From: Pedobacter boryungensis
GTDB lineage: Bacteria > Bacteroidota > Bacteroidia > Sphingobacteriales > Sphingobacteriaceae
NCBI RefSeq assembly: GCF_013204825.1
Contig: NZ_JABMKV010000002.1
Location: forward strand, 806,001 to 870,000
Direction of reading: 5' to 3'
Length of the DNA stretch: 64,000 bases
The notes beneath the pieces are model-generated. The model did no database searches. It worked only from the letters and a program-made list of their open reading frames with translations, and had not been told where the DNA came from. The translations under genes and the position numbers were made by a program. Shown here piece after piece: positions 33,020 through 41,508 of the stretch. Each line of letters begins with the position of its first letter. The stretch's first letter is position 1.

Positions 33020-36000
33020 ATGAACCTAAAACTTAGTAAAACCATTTTTAGGGTTGCCACTTTAACGGCAACTTCTATAATTATGCTGCTGCTATCTAAA
33101 GAAGATGTACAAGCAATCCCAACATCAAATTCCATATCAGCATTCAGAGATGGTTCTAAAATTACCGAAGCAAAAATTATCAATCCAACAACTGTTGAAA
33201 TTCTCTACGACGATAATAAACGCTTAACCGTAGATTTTTATGGAGAGAATATTTTCAGAATGTTTCAAGATAATAACGGTGGTGTAATTAGAAATCCAGA
33301 AGCTAAACCAGCTGCACAAATTTTAGTAAATAATCCACGTAAGCCAGTTTCAAAACTTACTTTAAAAGATGAGAGTGGGCAAATTTTTATCTCAACAGCA
33401 AAAATTACGCTCTTACTGGATAAAAATACAAACCTATTTAAAGTAATAAATACACAAACTCAAGCTGTAGTGGCAGAAGAGACAGAACCTATTCAGTTCG
33501 AAAAAAATAGAGTTACACTTACTTTAAAGGAAAACCCAGACGAATACTTTTATGGTGGAGGCGTACAAAATGGCCGTTTTTCGCATAAAGGAAAATCAAT
33601 TGCTATAGAAAATCAAAATAGTTGGACTGATGGTGGTGTAGCTTCCCCAACGCCTTATTATTGGAGTACTAAAGGATATGGTATAATGTGGTACACTTTT
33701 AAACAAGGTAGATATGATTATGGTGCAAAGACCAAAGGAACTGTTAAACTTTTTCATGAAACAGATTATTTGGATTTATTTTTCATGGTGGGTGATGGTG
33801 CTGTACCTTTATTAAATGATTTTTATCAATTAACTGGGAACCCAGTACTGTTGCCTAAATTCGGATTTTACGAAGGGCATTTAAACGCTTTTAATCGTGA
33901 TTATTGGAAAGAAGATCCGACAGGAATTTTATTTGAAGATGGTAAAAGCTATAAAGAAAGCCAAAAAGACAACGGAGGAATTAAAGAATCACTGAATGGC
34001 GAAAAAAATAATTATCAATTCTCTGCCCGTGGTGTAATAGACAGATACAAAAATCACGATATGCCATTAGGCTGGATTTTACCAAATGATGGTTACGGTG
34101 CTGGTTATGGTCAAACACAAACCTTAGATGGTAACATTCAAAACCTTAAAAGTTTTGGCGATTATGCTCGCAAAAATGGCGTAGAAATTGGTTTATGGAC
34201 ACAGTCAGATTTACATCCAAAATCAGAGGTTAGTCCTTTATTACAACGCGATATTTTAAAAGAAGTAAGAGATGCTGGCGTAAGAGTCCTTAAAACTGAT
34301 GTGGCATGGGTTGGTGCAGGATATTCTTTTGGGTTAAATGGAGTAGCAGATGTTGGTCAAACCATTCCGTATTATGGAAATGATAGTCGACCATTTATTA
34401 TCTCATTAGATGGTTGGGCAGGCACACAACGTTATGCAACAATTTGGTCTGGTGATCAAACCGGTGGTGCATGGGAATATATTCGTTTTCACATTCCAAC
34501 CTATATAGGTTCAGGTTTATCTGGTCAACCTAATATCACATCAGATATGGACGGTATTTTTGGTGGTAAAAATGTACCTGTAAACATTAGAGATTTCCAA
34601 TGGAAAACATTTACACCAATGCAATTAAATATGGATGGTTGGGGCTCAAGTCAAAAATATCCACACGCACAAGGAGAACCAGCTGCCTCAATTAATCGTA
34701 ATTATTTAAAACTTAAGTCTGAGTTATTACCCTATAGTTACAGCATTGCAAAAGAAGCAGTAAATGGTTTGCCAATTATTAGAGCAGTGTTTTTAACTAA
34801 TCCTAATGCCTTTACATTAGGCACTGCGACGCAATATGAATATTTATACGGACCTAATTTTTTAGTGGCACCAATTTATCAAGCTACACAAGCAGATGAA
34901 AAGGGAAATGACATCCGTAATAATATCTACTTGCCAGAAGGAACTTGGATAGATTACTTTTCAGGAGAAAAATACACGGGAAACACGGTTATCAATAGCT
35001 TTAATGCGCCAATTTGGAAACTACCAGTTTTCGTAAAAAGTGGAGCAATTATCCCAATGGTAAATGCAAATAACAATGTTTCTGAAATTAATAACGGAGC
35101 ACGTAGTTATGAGATTTATCCATCTGGCACTAGCTCTTTTACAGCTTACGATGATGATGGAAAAACTGAAGCCTACAAATTAGGCAAAGGCGCAACTACC
35201 TTAATTACATCATCGGTAGAAAAAAACAATGCTACTATAACCATCGACCCAACACTGGGTTATTTTGATGGTTTCGTAAAAGAGAAATCAACTTCGTTAA
35301 TCGTAAATGTAACAGAGCAACCTCAAAAAGTTGCGGCAACCGTTGGTGGTAAAAGTGTAAAATTAGTAGCTGCAAAATCTGCTGATGAATTTGCGAACTT
35401 ACAAAATGGATATTTTTACGATGCCACACCAAACTTAAATCGATTTGCAACCAAAGGCAGCGAATTCGAAAAAGTAGCCATGACTAAAAATCCACAGCTC
35501 TTGGTAAAATTAGCATCAACAGATATCAGCAAAAATACAATTGCGGTCCAAATAAAAGGTATTGTTTTCGCACCAGTAGATAAAAGCCGTATTTCATCTG
35601 GCACATTAACAGCACCAACATTAGCGCAAGTTTCAAAAAGCAATACAGCAGCTTTTACTTTAAAACCATCTTGGAAAGCAGTAAGTAATGCAGATTTTTA
35701 TGAAATTGATTTTAATAATATGGTGTATACCACTATTAGGGATACTACATTTTTATTCGACGGCTTAAAACCAGAAACTCCTTATACATTCAAATTAAGA
35801 GCGGTTAATAAAGATGGCTATTCTAATTGGGTAGATATTAAAGCTACCACAACCGTAAATCCACTACAATTTGCAATTAAAGGAATTAAAGGAGAAACCA
35901 CAGCCGAAAATCAAGGCGGAGCAGGAATTAACAAGTTATTTGATTTTGATGAAGACAATGGCTGGCATACCAAATGGGGGCAAAATTCATTGCCTTTTGA

Positions 36001-36883
36001 TATGGTTATCGATTTAAAAAGTACTAATCAAGTAGAAAAATTAAACTATTTGCCACGCACAGGTGGCGGCAATGGTGTTTTGCTAAAAGGAACCATTTAT
36101 TACAGTAACAATAAAACGAATTGGACGGAAGCTGGTAAATTTGATTGGGCAAGGAATGGCGATACAAAAACATTCAGTTTTGTTAATCACCCCACTATAC
36201 GTTACATTAAAATTGCAGTTACTGATGGTGTAGGTGGTTTTGGATCGGGTAGAGAATTATACGTGTTTAAAGTGCCCGGAACAGAGAGTTTTATTCCAGG
36301 CGATATTAATAACGATAAATTAATTGATGGAAATGATATCACATCATACACCAATTACACTGGTTTGCGCAAAGGTGATGGAGATTTTGACGGCTATATT
36401 AGCAACGGTGATATTAACAAAAACGATTTGATAGATGCCTATGATATTTCAAATGTAGCTGTACAATTAGATGGTGGTGTAGAAATAGATAGAAATGAAA
36501 AACTGGCAGGAAGTATCACCTTAACTACTCAAAAATCAAGCTATAATGAAGGTGAAACAGTAGAAATAACCGTAAAAGGAGTAAGTTTAAACAGCGTAAA
36601 CGCATTGAGTTTTGGTTTGCCTTACAATCCGCAAGACTTTGAATTTATAAGTGTACAGCCATTAGCCGTTAAGGATATGGAAAACCTAACCTATGATAGA
36701 TTACATACCAATGGTAAAAAAGCACTATATCCAACATTCGTAAACATAGGCGATAAACAAACCCTAAAAGGAAACACAGATTTGTTTGTAATTAAATTAA
36801 AAGCAAAACGTAAAGTAACATTTACTTTAAAAGCTGTTGATGGTTTATTGGTTGATAAAGCGTTGAATAGTTTAGGGTTTTAA
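33020..36883 (+). CDS. Secreted GH31 glycosidase with FN3, F5/8C, dockerin-like and cohesin-like modules
   Basis: From ATG 33020 the product has 1287 residues with a signal peptide; a GTG at 32924 would add 32 residues ahead of it. The catalytic GH31 barrel spans roughly residues 200-650. The nucleophile Asp is in LKTDVAWVG (about 427) and the acid/base Asp in IWSGDQTGGAW (about 479). A beta-sandwich region, an FN3 domain (about 870-945), an F5/8C-like carbohydrate-binding domain (about 970-1085), a dockerin-like pair of calcium loops (DINNDKLIDGND and DINKNDLIDAYD, about 1092-1150) and a cohesin-like C-terminus follow. The expected activity is alpha-glucosidase or alpha-xylosidase. It has its own terminator and no sugar genes beside it. 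Confidence 0.88.
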   Translation: MNLKLSKTIFRVATLTATSIIMLLLSKEDVQAIPTSNSISAFRDGSKITEAKIINPTTVEILYDDNKRLTVDFYGENIFRMFQDNNGGVIRNPEAKPAAQILVNNPRKPVSKLTLKDESGQIFISTAKITLLLDKNTNLFKVINTQTQAVVAEETEPIQFEKNRVTLTLKENPDEYFYGGGVQNGRFSHKGKSIAIENQNSWTDGGVASPTPYYWSTKGYGIMWYTFKQGRYDYGAKTKGTVKLFHETDYLDLFFMVGDGAVPLLNDFYQLTGNPVLLPKFGFYEGHLNAFNRDYWKEDPTGILFEDGKSYKESQKDNGGIKESLNGEKNNYQFSARGVIDRYKNHDMPLGWILPNDGYGAGYGQTQTLDGNIQNLKSFGDYARKNGVEIGLWTQSDLHPKSEVSPLLQRDILKEVRDAGVRVLKTDVAWVGAGYSFGLNGVADVGQTIPYYGNDSRPFIISLDGWAGTQRYATIWSGDQTGGAWEYIRFHIPTYIGSGLSGQPNITSDMDGIFGGKNVPVNIRDFQWKTFTPMQLNMDGWGSSQKYPHAQGEPAASINRNYLKLKSELLPYSYSIAKEAVNGLPIIRAVFLTNPNAFTLGTATQYEYLYGPNFLVAPIYQATQADEKGNDIRNNIYLPEGTWIDYFSGEKYTGNTVINSFNAPIWKLPVFVKSGAIIPMVNANNNVSEINNGARSYEIYPSGTSSFTAYDDDGKTEAYKLGKGATTLITSSVEKNNATITIDPTLGYFDGFVKEKSTSLIVNVTEQPQKVAATVGGKSVKLVAAKSADEFANLQNGYFYDATPNLNRFATKGSEFEKVAMTKNPQLLVKLASTDISKNTIAVQIKGIVFAPVDKSRISSGTLTAPTLAQVSKSNTAAFTLKPSWKAVSNADFYEIDFNNMVYTTIRDTTFLFDGLKPETPYTFKLRAVNKDGYSNWVDIKATTTVNPLQFAIKGIKGETTAENQGGAGINKLFDFDEDNGWHTKWGQNSLPFDMVIDLKSTNQVEKLNYLPRTGGGNGVLLKGTIYYSNNKTNWTEAGKFDWARNGDTKTFSFVNHPTIRYIKIAVTDGVGGFGSGRELYVFKVPGTESFIPGDINNDKLIDGNDITSYTNYTGLRKGDGDFDGYISNGDINKNDLIDAYDISNVAVQLDGGVEIDRNEKLAGSITLTTQKSSYNEGETVEITVKGVSLNSVNALSFGLPYNPQDFEFISVQPLAVKDMENLTYDRLHTNGKKALYPTFVNIGDKQTLKGNTDLFVIKLKAKRKVTFTLKAVDGLLVDKALNSLGF

Positions 36884-36908
36884 GTGTTTGATGCATTTTG
36901 AACAAACT

Positions 36909-36943
36909 AAAAAAGCTTCCCGAATTTCGGGAAGCTTTTTTTT
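36909..36943 (+). terminator. Terminator of the GH31 gene
   Basis: GCTTCCCGAA with TTCGGGAAGC flanked by A-run and T8, 26 bases past the stop. Confidence 0.9.
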
Positions 36944-37023
36944 AAAGAAACTAGTCTTTGCAAAGGAGGTTTTTACCGATTGTGGCAAACTTTCTCATGC
37001 TTAAAACCTGCAGAAAACATTAA

Positions 37024-37398
37024 TTATGTAATAGAAGCGGTATTTAATTTATGATAATACACGTAAGAAATGGCTAAAATACCCAAGAATATTAATGGAA
37101 AAAATGTTTGAAAATTAATACCATCTACTGCGCCGTGACTAATGCTCGCAAATATGAAATCGAACCCAAATCCTGCATATGCCCATTCTTTAAAACGATT
37201 TGGCACTTTAGGAATCATTAAAATTAAGGTGCCCAAAACTTTAAAAACCACTAAGGCATTTCCAAAATATTCAGGATAGCCTAAATGTCTAATTCCCTCT
37301 TTTGCCAATTCAGTTTGTGAGGTCAAAGCTGGCATAACACCTTCCATTAAAAAGATAATGGTAGTTGAGATCCAAAAAATTGTTTTTTCTTTTTTCAT
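37024..37398 (-). CDS. DoxX-like membrane protein (124 aa)
   Basis: Four hydrophobic helices in 124 residues: IFWISTTIIFLMEGVMPALT, NALVVFKVLGTLILMIP, WAYAGFGFDFIFASISHG and FFPLIFLGILAISYVYY. The H-x-G-YP-x-YF between helices 1 and 2 is typical of DoxX-like family proteins. Role unknown. It stands alone, between the GH31 terminator and the candidate sRNA region. Confidence 0.85.
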   Translation of the reverse strand: MKKEKTIFWISTTIIFLMEGVMPALTSQTELAKEGIRHLGYPEYFGNALVVFKVLGTLILMIPKVPNRFKEWAYAGFGFDFIFASISHGAVDGINFQTFFPLIFLGILAISYVYYHKLNTASIT

Positions 37399-37538
37399 CT
37401 GATTTAATTTTTAGTTAAGCTAAGGTATCAAGAAGACGAAAAGTAATGGCGCTATAAAAAAGACAATCTGTGGGGTGAAATGCGACACGCAAAGATAATC
37501 TGAACTGCGTCAATTATAGAATTGAAAAACTAATCATA

Positions 37539-37640
37539 TTTGTTTAGTCAATTGCTTTTTAGTACATTTGATTTAGACAAAGTGGGTGGTCTATTGGTTA
37601 ATAGTAAAAGTTGATAGCCACCTGCTTTGTTTTCAATATA
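37539..37640 (+). ncRNA. Candidate orphan small RNA with its own promoter
   Basis: The 337-base gap 37399-37735 contains this unit. The promoter has both Bacteroidetes elements: TTTG at 37539-37542 and TACATTTG at 37563-37570, 20 bases apart. The start is expected at about 37576, where a 14-pair stem begins (37577-37590 with 37617-37630, three G-T pairs). An inner hairpin CTATT-GGTT-AATAG (37591-37604) sits on top, and TTTT follows the stem at 37630-37633. The next plus-strand gene starts almost 900 bases away, so this would be a free RNA of about 60 bases. No protein-coding frame fits it. Confidence 0.5.
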
Positions 37641-37677
37641 AGAAGGGAAAAATTTTTGAGTAAGAATGCTTAAAATG

Positions 37678-37717
37678 AAAAATTCCCTTGCTTCACACGA
37701 ACGAAGTCAAGGGAATT
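37678..37717 (-). terminator. Terminator of the 139-aa gene
   Basis: AATTCCCTTG (37681-37690) with CAAGGGAATT (37708-37717). On the minus strand the stem is followed by a T-run from the A5 at 37678-37682. It lies 18 bases past the stop at 37736. Confidence 0.8.
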
Positions 37718-37735
37718 AAATCACATTGTTAATAA

Positions 37736-38155
37736 TTAGAACAGTTTAGCAAAAACGGGTTGATGAATTTCTACAAGTTGGTAAGCAATATTTATTTCTA
37801 ATATGCCACTTGCTTTGTATCCACTATGTCCTCCAGAACTTGCGCTTAATGTACTTTTATGCCAAATTATTTTTCCTTGTTCACTGTCATTGCTATTTCT
37901 AGCTTTATTCAGAATAATAGGCAATCTATTTTCGATAGCAAAACTGGTGTTAAAAATTAGTAGTGGTTTTGCTCTTGCATCTATGGCTTTAAGATAAGAC
38001 AATTGATTATTGCTTAGCTCAAAGTGATTATCCATCCAATAGTCAAAACAATTAAGAACTAAATCGGCTTCGATTTTTAAAACCTCATCACTTAAACTAT
38101 AGAGGTCATGTTGCAAGGCCAGAAAGCCCGCGTTGGTAAATGGAAATTTTTTCAT
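37736..38155 (-). CDS. Protein of unknown function (139 aa)
   Basis: I do not recognise this product. It is soluble with no signal peptide. The first half is helical (FLALQHDLYSLSDEVLKIEADLVLNCFDYWMD), and the C-terminal half has alternating strands ending EINIAYQLVEIHQPV, with a glycine/serine/histidine loop (SASSGGHSGYKASG) between. It has a clear terminator, which supports real expression. It is a single-gene unit. Confidence 0.65.
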   Translation of the reverse strand: MKKFPFTNAGFLALQHDLYSLSDEVLKIEADLVLNCFDYWMDNHFELSNNQLSYLKAIDARAKPLLIFNTSFAIENRLPIILNKARNSNDSEQGKIIWHKSTLSASSGGHSGYKASGILEINIAYQLVEIHQPVFAKLF

Positions 38156-38518
38156 TGTAAATTAGGTTAATAGTAAGCCATTAAATTAAAATCAACATCA
38201 AAATTTTTTAAAATAGAAATAAGATTTCTTGCTGAACGATGTCATTATTTTTGATAACTGATGTTTCACAATAATTAAATAACTAATAGTTAATCTTATT
38301 TACAGATTAGAATGGTTTGCCTTAATTAATTTTTAATATTATTTCCTGCCTAATGCTAATCCTTTCGCGATTGTACTTGTTTTAAACGCTTCCAAAAACT
38401 TTTATATATTGGTATAGCTATTTGCTTAATTTTTAGGCAATGCTTCAGATTTTTTAAACGTCTAAATCTAAATTATCGATTTTACTAATCTTTTACATCT
38501 ACCTTTTATACAGCTAAC
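38156..38518. other. 363-base AT-rich gap upstream of the LytTR gene
   Basis: No gene is seen. It holds an exact TAnnTTTG match (TATTTTTG, 38246-38253), which would give a leader of about 260 bases, and a small palindrome TAACT-AAT-AGTTA at 38280-38292 that could be an operator. The rest shows nothing I can interpret. Confidence 0.4.
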
Positions 38519-39334
38519 ATGAAGAAATCACCTTGGTATAGAGCTGCTGGCGCAGTTAAATACCCTAACTATGTTATAAAATTACCATTTGCATTTTTGT
38601 CTTCGCACTTGCTTATTGTCTATGAAGAAAAACATACGTATGCAGTTATTTTTACAAATCCATATTATTATAGTGCATTATTAATTAATGCTGTAATGGC
38701 TTATATATTAATTTCAGTAGTTTTTAGAATTACCAGCCTTTTAGATTATTATTATCCTTGGGGCAGAAGTTATAAAATAAGAATGCCTAGACAGTTGTTA
38801 GGCGGAGTGCTTTTCCCGATTTTACCAGCAATTATATTGGCAACACTATATTTTGCTTACTATGAAATTAACATTTTGAATACTGTTTATTTTAGTAGGT
38901 ATTTGCAACAAATTGTGTTCATGCTCATTATATTAAATGCATATTTATTTTACCACTGGCATATACTCAGCAAACAAAAAAGCATACCTAAAGCACTTTT
39001 AGAAAATTATGTAAATGAACCAATTGCGAAAGAAACTTTTACGCAAATCGCCTGTGTTTTTATTGAAGATAAAAACTGTTTCGCCTATAATTTACAAGGA
39101 GAAAAAATTATCTGGAATGATACTTTAATTAAAAGTATCAACTATTTACCTAGAAGCCAATTTTATATGATAAAACGTTCTTTTATTGTGAATAGGGCTG
39201 TCATTAACAAAGTGAATGTTGTTAATTCTAGAAAGACAACAATTAAATTGAAGTCTCCCTTAAATTTAGAAGTTGATGTTAGTCAGCGGGAAAATGCTGA
39301 CTTTAAAAAATGGATGTTAAGGAGTTTTTCTTAA
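38519..39334 (+). CDS. Membrane-anchored LytTR-type DNA-binding regulator
   Basis: A 271-residue protein with four membrane helices in the first 150 residues (FAFLSSHLLIVYEE is hydrophobic; then YYSALLINAVMAYILISVVF, LLGGVLFPILPAIILATLYFAYY and IVFMLIILNAYLFYHW). The C-terminal LytTR domain, roughly residues 170-271, includes IACVFIEDKNCFAYNLQGEKI, FYMIKRSFIVNRAVI (the R-S-F/ I-V-N recognition region) and KTTIKLKSPLNLEVDVSQR. Membrane LytTR proteins of this layout are probably one-component regulators. Nine 21-bp tandem repeats begin 17 bases after its stop. Confidence 0.82.
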   Translation: MKKSPWYRAAGAVKYPNYVIKLPFAFLSSHLLIVYEEKHTYAVIFTNPYYYSALLINAVMAYILISVVFRITSLLDYYYPWGRSYKIRMPRQLLGGVLFPILPAIILATLYFAYYEINILNTVYFSRYLQQIVFMLIILNAYLFYHWHILSKQKSIPKALLENYVNEPIAKETFTQIACVFIEDKNCFAYNLQGEKIIWNDTLIKSINYLPRSQFYMIKRSFIVNRAVINKVNVVNSRKTTIKLKSPLNLEVDVSQRENADFKKWMLRSFS

Positions 39335-39350
39335 TGAGAAATGCCCATCT

Positions 39351-39539
39351 CCCATCATGCAAAGGATATTTCCTAGTATGCAAAGGACTTTTCCTATCAC
39401 GCAAAGGACTTTTTCCGTCACGCAAAGGGCTTTTCTCATCACGCAAAGAGCATTTCCCATCACGCAAAGGATATTTCTCGTTACCCAAAGGGCTTTTCCT
39501 ATCATGCAAAAGACATTTCCCGTTACGCAAAGCCCTTTT
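39351..39539. repeat. Nine tandem copies of a 21-bp unit
   Basis: Nine contiguous 21-base units run without spacers, consensus CCYRTCACGCAAAGGRCTTTT, with a tenth decayed unit to about 39555. The core GCAAAG is present in eight of nine; other positions differ by one to five bases. The period is a multiple of three, which opens reading frames on both strands (heptads such as GLFLSRK), and it equals two helical turns. The array fills the convergent gap 39335-39738 between the LytTR gene and the gene ending at 39739; the remaining 39600-39738 shows only a weak CTAGC/GCTAG hairpin at 39670-39696. Confidence 0.9.
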
Positions 39540-39738
39540 CCTATTGGGAAAAACCAAAAAACACAGACGAAAAAAGCCAATCGCTAAGATTAAGAGTTAG
39601 ATCTTTTAAATAGCTTTAGAAAGCCCGACTTAGGCAAACAATTTCTTAGCGATATCTTCTGTCGAAACCCATCTAGCTCAAGCGTCCAACTTGCTAGAGT
39701 TCATCAGAATCAGCATTCATATCGCCTGTTGACTTTAT

Positions 39739-41301
39739 CTATTTGCCAATATTGATTGGTACACCCACCTTTAAGCCAACTGCAAATTTAGAATGAAGCG
39801 ATTCATTGGTTCTTGTAGCATAGTGTACCGATTTATTGAGGTTAGTCCAACTTACATAAGGAATAATAGAAAGTAAATTCTTACTATCCTTATCACTTGA
39901 AGGTAAATTATAGATGATTCCTAATTCTGCTGGAAATTGATGGTCATTAACCCATGGTTCTCCATACGCATAACTAATTTTCGTATATAAACCTGGTACG
40001 AATTTAGATTTAGCCAAACAAAAATAGGCTTCTAAGAAAACATCAAGTCCAAAACCGTTTAAGTAATTTCCTCTATACGCAACACCTGTTGTCTCATCTG
40101 TTATAGTCTCATTACCTATCTTAATAATTTGCTCTGAAGTCTTATAGCTAAACTTATCAATATCTGCTAAGGAGTTGGTTCTTTTTGGGGTAATGCCACC
40201 AGAAACGAAAATAAATCTCCCAGGGTTTTTCTGGTATTTAAAGAGGTAATTGAAAGACATCTTTAAGTCTAATGTTAAGCTATGCCTAGAAGAAATGCTG
40301 CCTAAGCTAGCATCGTATAAATGGAATGCCGTATTACCTACAATTGGGCTAATGTTTATCCATTTAAGACTTACTGTATTGTAAATGTCCTTAAACATTC
40401 TCATTTCTGTATCCGATAATGAGTCTTTTGCCAGCTCTATGGTTTTAAGTGCGTCCCTATAATTTTTTTGAAATAGCATTCCGTAGGAAGTGGTGATGGT
40501 ATCACTAAGAGGAGTATTATTTACTGGATCTTTCTTTCCTAAATTTTTCCAGCGGTCTACAAAAGATTTTAAAGCAAGATTAACATCTGGTTGTGTAATA
40601 CCATAGCTAGCCAACACTTTAAGCAGCAGTACTTTTTCTTGTGTTAAATTGTAGTTTGCTAAATCAGTTTTTTTAGTTTCTGCATATATTTTGGAAAAGG
40701 TAGCCAAGTTCGGACTGTCAAAAAACCGCTGATCATTTAATGCCTTATGAATAGCAGCAATTCGGGTATAATAATTTATTCTTTTTAAGCTGTCTAATAA
40801 AGCGAAATCACTTAACCTATTTCCCATTTCGGCCGTTGCCGGACTTTTATCTGTCTTACCAGGAAAGGTTGCACTATTGTATTTGGTTAAAAAGTTAAAA
40901 CCTAAACTAGCTTTTACATAACCATTAAGTTTATTGCTAGAAAAAATATCAGCCACATCCTCTACTACACCGCCCGAAATTTCTAAGTTAAGGATAAACG
41001 TTTTGTTTTTGCTGTTCACTAAATTTCCAGAAAGTGTGATACTGGGTTTAACGGTTTCAAATTTTAAACCAGTAACTGGGGTTTGACTTCCTAAAATGGT
41101 AAATCCATAGGTATCGGCTAAAAATCTATTGAATGTGTAAGGAGATAATAGTTTCTTTTTTAAAGGAAGTGGATTGTACGGTAGGGTGTCCAATTCTTTT
41201 TCTTTAGCCTTCACTTTTTCTCTTTCGCTTTGTTGTGCATAAACGTTGGTTAAAACAAAACAGCTGAATAGAGTTAGGGTTACTATTTTAAATGATTTCA
41301 T
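39739..41301 (-). CDS. Secreted or outer-membrane protein of unknown function (520 aa)
   Basis: The start at ATG 41301 gives a signal peptide (FKIVTLTLFSCFVLTNVYAQQ); a start at 41328 would add nine residues. The mature protein is rich in alternating strands with aromatic ends (SPTITL-, FILNLEISGG, GYVKASLGFNFL, HSLTLDLKMSFNYLF, PGRFIFVSGG, FLEAYFCLAKSKFVPGLYTKISYAYG), consistent with a transmembrane beta-barrel. The C-terminus ends in SKFAVGLKVGVPINIGK. The central part (residues 170-330) is helical. I do not recognise the family. Confidence 0.7.
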   Translation of the reverse strand: MKSFKIVTLTLFSCFVLTNVYAQQSEREKVKAKEKELDTLPYNPLPLKKKLLSPYTFNRFLADTYGFTILGSQTPVTGLKFETVKPSITLSGNLVNSKNKTFILNLEISGGVVEDVADIFSSNKLNGYVKASLGFNFLTKYNSATFPGKTDKSPATAEMGNRLSDFALLDSLKRINYYTRIAAIHKALNDQRFFDSPNLATFSKIYAETKKTDLANYNLTQEKVLLLKVLASYGITQPDVNLALKSFVDRWKNLGKKDPVNNTPLSDTITTSYGMLFQKNYRDALKTIELAKDSLSDTEMRMFKDIYNTVSLKWINISPIVGNTAFHLYDASLGSISSRHSLTLDLKMSFNYLFKYQKNPGRFIFVSGGITPKRTNSLADIDKFSYKTSEQIIKIGNETITDETTGVAYRGNYLNGFGLDVFLEAYFCLAKSKFVPGLYTKISYAYGEPWVNDHQFPAELGIIYNLPSSDKDSKNLLSIIPYVSWTNLNKSVHYATRTNESLHSKFAVGLKVGVPINIGK

Positions 41302-41464
41302 ATGATGGAGCATTAATTTGATGAACACTAAATTATTCTATAAAGTAATAGCAATCAATACCTATATTCAGGTATTCTTATCTTAACGTATTCATTTTCT
41401 TTGTATTACGAGTTGGTTGCTATGCTGTATAATAGTTAAAACAGACGTGCATATACTGCCGCAT

Positions 41465-41492
41465 TACGATCCCGTATCGAGTACGGGATGAC
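41465..41492. repeat. REP-like extragenic palindrome
   Basis: ATCCCGTA (41469-41476) pairs with TACGGGAT (41482-41489) around TCGAG, flanked by the GACGG tail typical of dispersed CGTCATCCCGTA-type palindromes. It lies just past the stop of the epimerase gene (minus strand) and may help end the mannan operon transcript, although no T-run follows on either strand within five bases. Confidence 0.7.
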
Positions 41493-41508
41493 GGTATAAA
41501 AAATAAAG

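Noticed and set aside
33020..36883. Evidence for a cellulosome.
   Set aside because: Dockerin-like loops and a cohesin-like domain occur on one protein only. No scaffoldin or other dockerin-bearing enzymes are in the window.
39351..39539. Reading the 21-bp repeats as a CRISPR array.
   Set aside because: Units are contiguous with no unique spacers and there are no cas genes.
39303..39600. Four overlapping open frames of 76-96 residues on both strands with heptad-like repeats (GLFLSRK, QRAFPIT and others).
   Set aside because: They are a by-product of the 21-bp tandem repeat, whose period is a multiple of three and which lacks stop codons in several frames. They overlap each other on both strands and one overlaps the end of the LytTR gene. 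A true repeat protein cannot be fully excluded.
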